DNA from: Gammaproteobacteria bacterium
GTDB lineage: Bacteria; Pseudomonadota; Gammaproteobacteria; Ga0077536
NCBI GenBank assembly: GCA_024234975.1
Contig: JACKNH010000011.1
Location: 1-64,000, forward strand
Length of the DNA stretch: 64,000 bases
Direction: 5' to 3'
This document shows, in pieces, positions 1-7,161 of the stretch. Each line of letters begins with the position of its first letter. Positions within the stretch are counted from its first letter, which is position 1. Under the pieces are notes generated by a model, which saw nothing but the letters and a program-made list of their open reading frames with translations, was not told where the DNA came from and did no database searches. Both the position numbers and the translations under genes were made by a program.

Positions 1-95
1 AGGCCATAAAGCCGACCCCAAAAACGCTGCGCGGTTTCGGGCCGGCTGATGGCTGGAGTTAGACCAAAAAACAACCACAAAAGGAATCTTAAAGA

Positions 96-1928
96 ATGTC
101 CGCAATAGCCATGGTTGAACGAGCTAAATCAGCTATCGATCTCGGCGAAAGCCATTTTCGGGAGTTTAAAAGTGGTTTAGATGGAGCGCCTGGCGAAAAA
201 GTTAATAGAAGCATAAAGTCTATCGCTACGAACATTGCGCAAACATTGGTGGCTTTCGCGAATGCTGATGGTGGTGAATTGCTTGTCGGCGTCGAGGATT
301 CAGGCGAGATTACCGGGTTGAACAGTTTCTCCGAGAAGGAGCTGGGGATTCTTGAGCAATCGCCAGGTAATAGAATACATAAAGACACCCCTCTGCCCAC
401 GGTCAAAAGGCACCGCCTAAGTATTGACGGCAAGGTTGTGCTTTACTTTTCAGTTCCAAAGAGCACGAAATATATCCATATAACCTCCGATGGACGGTGT
501 CTTCAGAGAAACGACTTGGAGTCTGTTCCTGTATCCGCTGAAGCCCTTCAGTTCGAGAGGGATGAAGAAAAATCGCGAGAATACGATCGGCAATTTGTTG
601 ATGGGGCTTCCGCAGATGATCTTGACGTAGAGTTGGTAAGAATCGTTGCAGACCAAATTTTAAAGGGAATGAGTCCAGAGAAATGCCTTCAATACCTAGA
701 ACTCGGCGAGTATGGCCTTTCTTCATTGCGACTTAGAAAAGCAGCAATGCTGCTGTTTTCAAAAGAACCTACCAGATGGCACCCTAGACTTCAAATAAGA
801 ATAATGAAGGTGGATGGAACCTCAGTCCTAACAGGCGAGGAATATAATGTCGTATCTGACGAAACAATACCCGGTAACATAGTAACTTTAGTTGAAAAAG
901 CTTGGGAAGCTTTAAGGCCGCATCTTGTGCACACGAAGCTAGACCCTAACGCAAGATTTTCACAGAAATCAATTTACCCAGAACTTGCATGTAAAGAAGC
1001 GCTGCTTAACGCAATAGCACACAGAGACTATTCGGAAGAAGGACGTGGAATAGAAGTTTATATTTTTACAGATCACCTTGAGATTCGAAATCCCGGAGAA
1101 TTGCTCTCGACGATAGAGCTCAATGATATTGTCAAACAAACTGGAGCCCATCAATCTCGTAACACGTATATCGCCCGTGTACTTCGAGAACTCGGGTATA
1201 TGAGGGAGCTAGGGGAAGGCATGAGGCGAATATACGATCTCATGCACAAAAATGAACTGGCGCCACCTACGCTCCAAAGCGGAGAGGGTGGATTCACAAT
1301 AAGGCTTACGCACCGCCCCCTCTATTCAGATAAAGATTTGCTGTGGCTTGGTCAATTTGATGGGTTTGACCTAGATAGAGAGCAAAAAGCAATTATTTTG
1401 CTCGGCCAGGAAGGCGCGATTTTTTCTGCCAAGGACGTATGGGACGCTGTTGGCATTGTTGACACTGAGCATTATCGATTGTTGGTAGACAGTTTGATTC
1501 GCTTTGGAATCCTAGGGAACCAAGTAGAACGCAACAAAGCAAAGCGGTTAGCTAGAAATAAGAAAATTCCGTTTCGAGAGTACCCAAGATATTGTATTAA
1601 TATTCCCTCAAGTGAAAAGCCCACGCAGCAAAAAGATCCAGAAATACGTGTCGTTGTCGAACAAGAGGATGTACGAACAGAAAGCAACAGACTGTATGTT
1701 GGGAATATACCTTTCAATATAACTGAGTCTGAAGTGTACGATGCGTTATCAGGATTTGGCGACTTAGAGGAAATCGTGATTCCCAGGCGACATGATAAAT
1801 CCAAAGGCTATTGCTTCGTCGAGTATTCGGACAATGTATCGGCGAAAGCGGTTCTTGACTCAGATAAGGAAGTGCGCATTCAAGAACGAAAATTATATTT
1901 CAGAAAGGCCAAAGGGTCTAACAATTAA
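96..1928 (+). CDS. AlbA_2 / GHKL ATPase-like protein with C-terminal RRM
   Basis: The protein has 610 aa. Residues about 15-150 form a Schlafen-type AlbA_2 domain, with E-F-K near residue 24 and the run AFANADGGELLVGVED. Residues about 290-410 match the HATPase_c_4 (RecG-like) domain: E296-x-x-C-K-E-A-L-x-N-A-x-x-H-R-D, then N332-P-G-E-L. A winged-helix-like stretch follows. Residues about 532-607 are a clear RNA-recognition motif: RNP2 LYVGNI from L533 and RNP1 KGYCFVEY at 570-577. AlbA_2/HATPase proteins usually act as regulators or accessory nucleic-acid factors; the RRM suggests RNA binding, which is inference. An A/G-rich ribosome site (AGGAATCTTAAAG) precedes the ATG. The gene is AT-rich compared with DNA beyond 5.8 kb and abuts an IS3 fragment, suggesting acquisition. 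Domain calls are strong; cellular function is unknown. Confidence 0.85.
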   Translation: MSAIAMVERAKSAIDLGESHFREFKSGLDGAPGEKVNRSIKSIATNIAQTLVAFANADGGELLVGVEDSGEITGLNSFSEKELGILEQSPGNRIHKDTPLPTVKRHRLSIDGKVVLYFSVPKSTKYIHITSDGRCLQRNDLESVPVSAEALQFERDEEKSREYDRQFVDGASADDLDVELVRIVADQILKGMSPEKCLQYLELGEYGLSSLRLRKAAMLLFSKEPTRWHPRLQIRIMKVDGTSVLTGEEYNVVSDETIPGNIVTLVEKAWEALRPHLVHTKLDPNARFSQKSIYPELACKEALLNAIAHRDYSEEGRGIEVYIFTDHLEIRNPGELLSTIELNDIVKQTGAHQSRNTYIARVLRELGYMRELGEGMRRIYDLMHKNELAPPTLQSGEGGFTIRLTHRPLYSDKDLLWLGQFDGFDLDREQKAIILLGQEGAIFSAKDVWDAVGIVDTEHYRLLVDSLIRFGILGNQVERNKAKRLARNKKIPFREYPRYCINIPSSEKPTQQKDPEIRVVVEQEDVRTESNRLYVGNIPFNITESEVYDALSGFGDLEEIVIPRRHDKSKGYCFVEYSDNVSAKAVLDSDKEVRIQERKLYFRKAKGSNN

Positions 1929-1997
1929 ATACACCCGACCTGATAGTTCCTCCGGTTCAGTAGACACCCTGACCTAACCAAGTCAGGAGTGTTGAGG

Positions 1998-2354
1998 ATG
2001 CCAAAGCCAGGACCCAGGACGACGTACAAGTACAGTGATCAGTTCAAAGCGGCAGCGGTTCGTTTGAGCCAGTTGCCGGGAGTGGCGATACAGGATGTTG
2101 CCGAATCTCTTTACATTCATCCATTCATGTTGTCTCGTTGGCGCAAGCAGGCACGGGAGGGATTGATTGTGACCAAGGGTGTGGAACTGGATAAGGATGT
2201 GGCCGCTGAGCTGAAGTCGCTCCGCAAGCTGAAGAAGGACTACGAGCGGCTCAAGATGGAGCATGACATTTTAAAAAAAGCCATCGAGTACACTTCAGGT
2301 CAAAGGGCGACATCTTCGCCTTCATCGAAAGCCAGCAGGAAACCTTCCCGGTGA
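1998..2354 (+). CDS. IS3-family transposase OrfA
   Basis: The protein has 118 aa from the ATG at 1998, chosen because AGGAG at 1985-1989 lies eight bases upstream. It is a helix-turn-helix_8 type protein: YSDQFKAAAVRL near the N-terminus, then HPFMLSRWRKQ as recognition helix, then a leucine-zipper-like coiled coil (LKSLRKLKKDYERLKMEHDILKKA). OrfA binds the element ends and is normally fused to OrfB by a -1 frameshift at the A-rich run inside the LKK codons. The last 20 or so residues (low-complexity Ser/Arg) are the usual out-of-frame tail read when no frameshift occurs. Confidence 0.85.
   Translation: MPKPGPRTTYKYSDQFKAAAVRLSQLPGVAIQDVAESLYIHPFMLSRWRKQAREGLIVTKGVELDKDVAAELKSLRKLKKDYERLKMEHDILKKAIEYTSGQRATSSPSSKASRKPSR
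2273..2280 (+). promoter_or_regulatory. A7G slippery site for -1 frameshift (orfA to orfB)
   Basis: The heptamer-like run AAAAAAAG lies in the LKKA codons of orfA. A -1 slip here moves from the orfA frame to the orfB frame, which is open from 2279 through 2824 and encodes the expected junction (IFAFIESQQETFPV then TTLCRLYGVSRSGFYAW). A_nG slippery runs are the established frameshift signal of IS3-family elements; use here is inferred. Confidence 0.6.
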
Positions 2355-2824
2355 CGACATTGTGCCGGTTGTATGGCGTGAGCCGCAGCGGGTTCTATGC
2401 CTGGCAGTGTCGACCGATGAGTGAGCGCGCAATTACCGATCAGCAATGGCTGAAGAAGATAGAGCGAGTCCATCGTCGAAGTCGTGAGACGTATGGGAGC
2501 CCACGGGTTCACGCGCGCTTGCGCAAGGATGGGCAGGTCATCGGCAAGCGCAGAGTCGAGCGGATCATGCGTGAAAACGGCGTTCAGGGTTGTTCGACGA
2601 AGTTGTACCGTCGATTACCCGGGCTGCACGAGTTCTATGGCAGCGTTTCCAATACGGTTCGGAAGGTGAACGTGACTGGTCCAGACCAGGTCTGGCTGGG
2701 AGACGTGACCTATCTGCAAGTGAATGGCCAGTGGCGCTATCTGGCGACCGTGATGGATCGATTCACGCGGCGCATCCTGGGTTGGGCGCTGTATGAAAAG
2801 GGTGACGGAGGGATTATTTTTTGA
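2279..2824 (+). pseudogene. IS3-family transposase OrfB, C-terminally truncated
   Basis: Read from the frameshift point or from the GTG at 2351, this encodes the HTH_21 region (CRLYGVSRSGFYAW; RRSRETYGSPRVHARLR) and the start of the rve integrase core. Two DDE acidic residues can be seen, in WLGDVTYL and VMDRFTRRILGW. The frame then enters the palindromic repeat, which supplies the residues EKGDGGIIF and the stop codon. The third catalytic Glu and about 90 residues of a usual OrfB of around 270 aa are lost, so it should be inactive. Confidence 0.85.
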
Positions 2825-2883
2825 CCAGTCACTGTTGCCGCGATTGCTATTGGCCAAAAATTAATCCCTCCGTCACCCTTTCC
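2795..2883. repeat. Palindromic REP-like repeat, family 1, copy A
   Basis: Two 33-base arms (2795-2827 and 2851-2883) are inverted copies of each other with about three mismatches, around a 23-base loop. The core is GGGTGACGGAGGGATTA, followed by a T-run and TGACCA. A second near-complete copy lies at 10169-10259 and a degraded one at 11361-11431, so this is a dispersed family. The copy ends the IS3 orfB and precedes a decapitated gene. Such elements are typically moved by RAYT (Y1) transposases; none is in the window. Confidence 0.85.
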
Positions 2884-2884
2884 T

Positions 2885-3262
2885 CGCAAGTTTATAAATA
2901 GTAGGAGTAGGTCTACGTTCATAACGTACGACTTGGACGTTGAAGACGAGATCAAGCCTGGCTTAGAGCGTAATGGATTTGTGCATAGAGAGAACTTTCT
3001 CGGACTTGGGCGACATAAGCCTGCAATGCGTTCTATAGAGGGGCTCCTTCCCCGTCAATTTGTCGCAGACGTCAACGGAATGCATGGTGACTTAGTCCAG
3101 CAAGCGATGTATGGGTCGAAGGAAGAACAAAAATCAGCAAAAAATGCACTAAAGAGAGCTTACCTTGAGGCGTTCAAGGAGACGTGTCAGCCGACTGAAG
3201 AATGGTTCGGTGAGTTCTATAAGGTTGTTAAAGTCATTAATTTAGCACTGGGGAATAGGTAA
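2885..3262 (+). pseudogene. C-terminal fragment of a probable TOPRIM/OLD-type nuclease
   Basis: An open frame runs from the edge of the palindromic repeat to the stop at 3262 without a convincing start; the first possible one is a TTG at 2933. The N-terminal part reads FITYDLDVEDEIKPGLE, resembling the Asp-x-Asp region of TOPRIM domains in OLD-family ATP-dependent nucleases, followed by an IEGLLP segment and a charged helical tail (KNALKRAYLEAFK). The likely history is that a nuclease gene lost its 5' part when the IS3 and repeat arrived. The family call rests on short motifs, so only the fragment status is well supported. Composition is AT-rich like its neighbours. Confidence 0.45.
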
Positions 3263-3384
3263 ACGATTGTATGGGAATTTGTGAGCCCAAACGTTCAATG
3301 TTGGAGTACTAAAACAAGATGGAAATTCATAATGGTAGGCATTTCCACATAGACATGAACCTTCAATAAATCTTGAATTATCGA

Positions 3385-4668
3385 ATGGATGCGCCAATGA
3401 ATACAGAAAACGTCACAAAATCACTCCAGCAGTTAATTGATGCAGAAAAATTCATTGAGGGGACGTTAGAGCCAAAGGTAGTTCTTTTTGCAGACCTTTC
3501 TGGATCAACTAGCTACAAGGCTAAACACTCAATTGTCGATGGTTTAAAACGAACCTTTGAACATAATCAAACCATTGCAAGTTGCGTCTCTCAACACAAC
3601 GGCAATGTAGTGAAATTTATTGGTGACGAGGTGATGGCGGTATTTGATGATGCCGACGACGCAGTGCTTGCTGCAATCGATTCACAGCGAATATTGAAAT
3701 CTTTGCGAGCATCACCTGCTATTCAATCTAGGATCGGCATTCATCTCGGGCCGGTCGTCTATTTTCATTACGAGCAATCGACGACAGCAGATCCGCAAGG
3801 CACTACAGTAGACGTTGCGGCCCGAATAGTCGCCTGCGCAAAACAAAGTCAAATATTGATATCGGAGGAGGTTAGGTCAAGATTAACTATGAATGTTGAT
3901 GTTTTGCCGGGAAAGGCATTTATACCTCGCGGGACGTCTAGTGTTATTCAAATTCACGCAATTGAATTTGAAGGGGCGGATACTATCGTTACTGTGTCGA
4001 AATATAGTCCGATCCTGTCTGACGATATGGAGTCCGTCCTTGCAGAGGCGACCCGTAAACTGAACGAAAACCTCTACGCGGATGCATCGATATTGGCACG
4101 GCGGGTAATGGACGTGGACGAGCGCCATCCTGACGCGACCTATATCTATGGAGTGTGTTGTGCTGAAGGTTTTGGCGGTGACATCGAGCAGGGAATAAGG
4201 TGTTTGCGAGAAACGCTTGAAAACAACCCAGAGCATTTCAGGGCTATGCATTTTCTCGCATTCCTGCTTTGGGAACGTTACGAACGTAATGGGATGCAAT
4301 CAGATCTATCGGAAATGGTAGAGATAACGGAAAAATGCCACGAACTTTCGAAGGTAAAGCAGGATCGCTACACGCAGTTAGTTTCGGCAGGAAATCTAGC
4401 ATACTATTTGGCATTAACGGGCGGAGAAGTAAATTTGAAAAGGGCGGAGCAATTGTGCCTTGAATCAGATCGGTTTTATGAAAAGATCGGTCGCGTGTTT
4501 TACAGTCGCTTCTTGGATACATTCGGCTATGTACTAATGTGTGCTGAAAAGATTGACGAAGCCGAAAATAAATTTCGTCAGTCCGTCGCACTGGATCCTG
4601 ACAACTCCCACACGTTTATCCACTTAGGTGAATTGTTGTCCAGAAAACTGAGAGCGTCGAAGAGTTAG
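3385..4668 (+). CDS. Class III adenylate/guanylate cyclase with C-terminal TPRs
   Basis: About 427 aa from the ATG at 3385; a TTG at 3373 and an ATG at 3397 are alternatives, and no strong ribosome site decides. The N-terminal 190 residues are a class III nucleotidyl cyclase domain: VVLFADLSGST carries the first metal Asp, VKFIGDEVMAVF the second, RIGIHLGPV follows, and TTVDVAARI supplies the transition-state Arg. The usual Asn before AAR (VN.AAR) is Asp here, so substrate or activity may differ. The remainder (from about residue 215) is alpha-helical with TPR-like repeats, including AENKFRQSVALDPDNSHTF near the end. It is soluble, with no membrane segment. It probably makes a cyclic nucleotide; the acceptor is not in view. 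Confidence 0.8.
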   Translation: MDAPMNTENVTKSLQQLIDAEKFIEGTLEPKVVLFADLSGSTSYKAKHSIVDGLKRTFEHNQTIASCVSQHNGNVVKFIGDEVMAVFDDADDAVLAAIDSQRILKSLRASPAIQSRIGIHLGPVVYFHYEQSTTADPQGTTVDVAARIVACAKQSQILISEEVRSRLTMNVDVLPGKAFIPRGTSSVIQIHAIEFEGADTIVTVSKYSPILSDDMESVLAEATRKLNENLYADASILARRVMDVDERHPDATYIYGVCCAEGFGGDIEQGIRCLRETLENNPEHFRAMHFLAFLLWERYERNGMQSDLSEMVEITEKCHELSKVKQDRYTQLVSAGNLAYYLALTGGEVNLKRAEQLCLESDRFYEKIGRVFYSRFLDTFGYVLMCAEKIDEAENKFRQSVALDPDNSHTFIHLGELLSRKLRASKS

Positions 4669-4732
4669 GGAAAAAGGTGTCATATATGTATCTGTTGGGA
4701 GATAAGGCATCAGGTATATATCGTCCTAATTC

Positions 4733-5233
4733 ATGGAAGAACTAACATTAGGCGAGCCGTGGGAGCGGCGCGATGCGCTGGAAGAGCAGGCAGCTTCTGT
4801 ACTCGGGCATATGTTGTTCGCGTTTTCTCTTCTGGATGTCAATCTCGGACTGTATCTCGAGGCGTTGGAATACGGTGAAACTATTGCGTGCCGTACCGAG
4901 GCAGTCGAAAAATTGAATTTCCATCGTAGGATAGTCAGGCTCGAGAAGCATGTTGAAGGTCGGCTTCCTGCCGGTTCAGAGCGACGCCGTGCGTACGAGG
5001 CATGGATACAGCGGGCTCAATCAGTCAGGCTTCAACGGAATGACCTCGTGCACGGGCGATGGGGCGTTGAAGCGCGCAAGGGCAAGGTTGTGAACGTCCT
5101 GGGCCTGCCGACTTCCGGCAATCAGCAAGTTTATGAGTACTCGATTGAGCAGCTTAAAGATGTTCTATGTGAGCTGCGCGAGCTGTTAGAGGAGTTGGCG
5201 AGGCTAAGGAGCGATTGGCCACTGGAAAGCTAA
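4733..5233 (+). CDS. Small helical protein with HEPN-like RX4H motif
   Basis: A 166-aa, almost wholly helical, Arg/Glu-rich protein. Residues 102-107 read R-N-D-L-V-H followed by G-R-W, which fits the R-x4-6-H active-site signature of HEPN ribonucleases (R102, H107); the second helix AEKLNFHRRIVRLEKH would pack against it. HEPN domains are metal-independent RNases or dimerisation modules common in defence and toxin-antitoxin systems. It starts 64 bases after the nucleotide-cyclase gene, which may be coincidence or a functional pairing. I do not recognise the exact family; the HEPN assignment is motif-based only. Confidence 0.5.
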   Translation: MEELTLGEPWERRDALEEQAASVLGHMLFAFSLLDVNLGLYLEALEYGETIACRTEAVEKLNFHRRIVRLEKHVEGRLPAGSERRRAYEAWIQRAQSVRLQRNDLVHGRWGVEARKGKVVNVLGLPTSGNQQVYEYSIEQLKDVLCELRELLEELARLRSDWPLES

Positions 5234-5335
5234 TGGGATATTTGACGGTTTGGGTTCTACCTTTGAAAAGGTGGCAGTTCTATTTCTGATTCGTAACCAG
5301 ATTGCTACTAAATGGGGGTAACGTCGGGAAAGCAA

Positions 5336-5662
5336 ATGATCACGGTCTGTCACCCACGAGATGAAGTCGAGCAAATGCTGTTGGTCGCTGAATTGGAATT
5401 TGCTGGTATTCCCTGTTTTATCAATGCGGAGCATTTCGGGAGCCTTTACCCTGGCATGCAAATACCTTGGTACAACGAAAAGTCGATTCGAGTGCCGCCT
5501 TCCTGCTATGAAGAAGCTACGGATATCGTCAACGAGTTCAGGAAGGGCTATACGCCACAATCTGTAGGGTTGGACGCAACGTCCAAGTTCAGAATGTTGG
5601 CGGAGGCTGTATTGTTTGGCTGGGTGATGCCTTACGGAACAAAGAAGAAGCGGCCTGAATAG
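5336..5662 (+). CDS. DUF2007-like putative signal-transducing protein
   Basis: A 108-aa protein from the ATG at 5336, preferred over the ATG at 5312 because GGAAAG lies just upstream and the family normally begins at the MITVCHPRDEVEQMLL beta-alpha unit. The pattern is an N-terminal strand, a helix (EVEQMLLVAELEFAGIPCF), a strand, then IRVPPSCYEEATDIVNEF, as in DUF2007 proteins (PII-like fold, function unknown). The C-terminal 30 residues form a short extension (AVLFGWVMPYG). The stop codon sits at the edge of a perfect palindrome. It closes the AT-richer segment. Confidence 0.6.
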   Translation: MITVCHPRDEVEQMLLVAELEFAGIPCFINAEHFGSLYPGMQIPWYNEKSIRVPPSCYEEATDIVNEFRKGYTPQSVGLDATSKFRMLAEAVLFGWVMPYGTKKKRPE

Positions 5663-5756
5663 TTTGGGGTCAGAGTAAAAACTCCGCACGCTGCTGTTCC
5701 ACGGTTGATATTCTCCGGCGTATCAACCCATCAGGCTTTTTACTCTGACCCCAAAC
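5662..5756. repeat. Palindromic REP-like repeat, family 2
   Basis: Perfect 20-base inverted arms (5662-5681 and 5737-5756; core TTTGGGGTCAGAGTAAAAA) flank a 55-base centre that itself contains a smaller hairpin (GGTTGAT ... ATCAACC). It lies between two convergent genes and could act as a bidirectional terminator. A single degraded arm of the same family occurs at 11745-11764. GGGGTCAGAGTAAAA palindromes of this sort are widespread in proteobacterial genomes; mobilisation by RAYTs is the usual explanation. Confidence 0.85.
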
Positions 5757-5776
5757 ATGTCGTCGTGTGTACGCAC

Positions 5777-6814
5777 CTAGTACTTCAAAAACTCCTTCGC
5801 CACCGTGTCATCACACGGCTCGCCCGACACTACCGCGTCCGGTCGGTAAAGCCAGCGCCCGGAATGTGTGACGGGCTGCTTGAGGTAAACCGGGTCTTCC
5901 ATCGTCACGTCATATTGCAGACTGGTGCCGTCGGGATTCAGGGTCAGACGCTCGATAAGGTGTTTTTGCGCGCTGGTGGGGCGGCCCGGGGCCATGCCTT
6001 CGGGGTCGTCGGTGAAGCCGATGGTGTCGATCACCAACGTTTCACCGTCCCACGTGCCGATGGCGTCGCCAAACAGCGTTGGGGCGATCTCGCTGGGATG
6101 CGTGCTGTTCAGTCGGATGGTTCGATGTGAGTCCATCCAGTCAATATTCATCACGACGGCATCATTGTTGGTTTCGATTTCAATCAACGTAGGCAACAAC
6201 ACCGATGCCGGCGGACCTGCGGGCGTACAGTCTGCTTGTGCCGCAAGTTGAGTATCACGATCTGCCAGTGCTCTTGCCATTGCCTCGGTGTACGGCCATT
6301 TCGGCATGCTGGCCAGATAGGCCAGGAAACTGGAGGTCTCGCTTATCCACTTGCCCGATAGTTCCGTCGCCTTGGCAATTGGTTCAGCCGCTTTGACGCG
6401 GCCCCTGATATGCAACGGCAAAATCGCGCCGCTGGCATTGGTCACGTCCAGTCCCATAACCGCTTCCGAACCGCGTCGGCTGGCAAACCCTCGCACTTGT
6501 ATGACTTCGCCAATGGGAAAATCGGAACCGGAAACGCCCAGCGGCCTGACTGTGGAACTTGACCCTGCTTCGACCCGAACCCGCTTCGTCTGACCATCAT
6601 CGCCATCGGCAACGTCAAGCATGATGTAGATATGAGGGTTGCCCCAGGAGACATCACGGATCGTCCCGGTGATGGTGATCTCCTTGCTCGTATCGTAGGC
6701 CGCGGGGCTATGGTGCGCGGCAGCAGGCTTGCACAGGCAAGCTGTCAGGATCGCCACCAGGAGAGTGGTTGACTTACATTGCAGGGGCAGGCCTGCATTG
6801 TTGTATCCGGCCAT
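5777..6814 (-). CDS. DUF6152-family secreted protein
   Basis: A 345-aa protein whose signal peptide ends near KPAAA-HHSP. The mature start AHHSPAAYD, then ITITGTIRDVSWGNPHIYI, is the hallmark of DUF6152 proteins (OB-fold-like, periplasmic, function unknown). The C-terminal half has paired motifs TRTIRL/DSHRTIRL, GTWDGETLVIDTIGF and RLTLNPDGTSLQYDVTMEDPVYL, common in paralogues of this group. The N-terminal histidines could bind a metal (inference). It is convergent with the DUF2007 gene and monocistronic. The start is the only ATG giving a full signal peptide. Confidence 0.75.
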   Translation of the reverse strand: MAGYNNAGLPLQCKSTTLLVAILTACLCKPAAAHHSPAAYDTSKEITITGTIRDVSWGNPHIYIMLDVADGDDGQTKRVRVEAGSSSTVRPLGVSGSDFPIGEVIQVRGFASRRGSEAVMGLDVTNASGAILPLHIRGRVKAAEPIAKATELSGKWISETSSFLAYLASMPKWPYTEAMARALADRDTQLAAQADCTPAGPPASVLLPTLIEIETNNDAVVMNIDWMDSHRTIRLNSTHPSEIAPTLFGDAIGTWDGETLVIDTIGFTDDPEGMAPGRPTSAQKHLIERLTLNPDGTSLQYDVTMEDPVYLKQPVTHSGRWLYRPDAVVSGEPCDDTVAKEFLKY

Positions 6815-7161
6815 ACGGTTCCTCGGCTGTTTTGTGCAGGCTAATCAATTTGTGGCCTGATATGGGTAGTTTAACTTGAAAGATTCAACGCACGATATTT
6901 GCGCGTAGCGGAGCGGTTTACTCAGCATTTTCGCGCATCCGCGCGAAACGGATTTGTGCGCCGGATGTTGCCACCTGTTATGAAAGCGTTCTGGTTTGGC
7001 TACGTTCAAAGTGTAGTCGATTGAAAGGACAGCGCATCGAAACTTCCGCCAGTTTTAATCACGCTTTCATGTACCCGGCCGCAGTACTTGATCCACGCAT
7101 AGACACCTAAATTTCCTTCCTCTAGCATCCCGGTTCTGCACGATGAGGAGGGGATGTCTTC
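6815..7161. other. Divergent intergenic region with a short perfect hairpin
   Basis: 347 bases between two divergent genes, so it must hold both promoters. The only structure I can point to is a perfect 8-bp inverted repeat, TTTCGCGC (6929-6936) and GCGCGAAA (6941-6948), with a 4-base loop; it could be a small operator. No -35/-10 pair is convincing. Confidence 0.35.

Larger units (their letters stand above)
1943..2824 (+). mobile_element. Truncated IS3-family insertion sequence
   Basis: The left part of an IS3-family element: a probable left end in the TTCAGTAGACACC region (about 1943-1980), complete orfA, and orfB cut after roughly two thirds. No right end is visible; the coding sequence runs straight into a palindromic repeat (2795-2883). 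The exact left boundary is inferred, since no second inverted repeat remains to define it. The copy cannot transpose by itself because the third catalytic acidic residue is missing. Confidence 0.75.
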
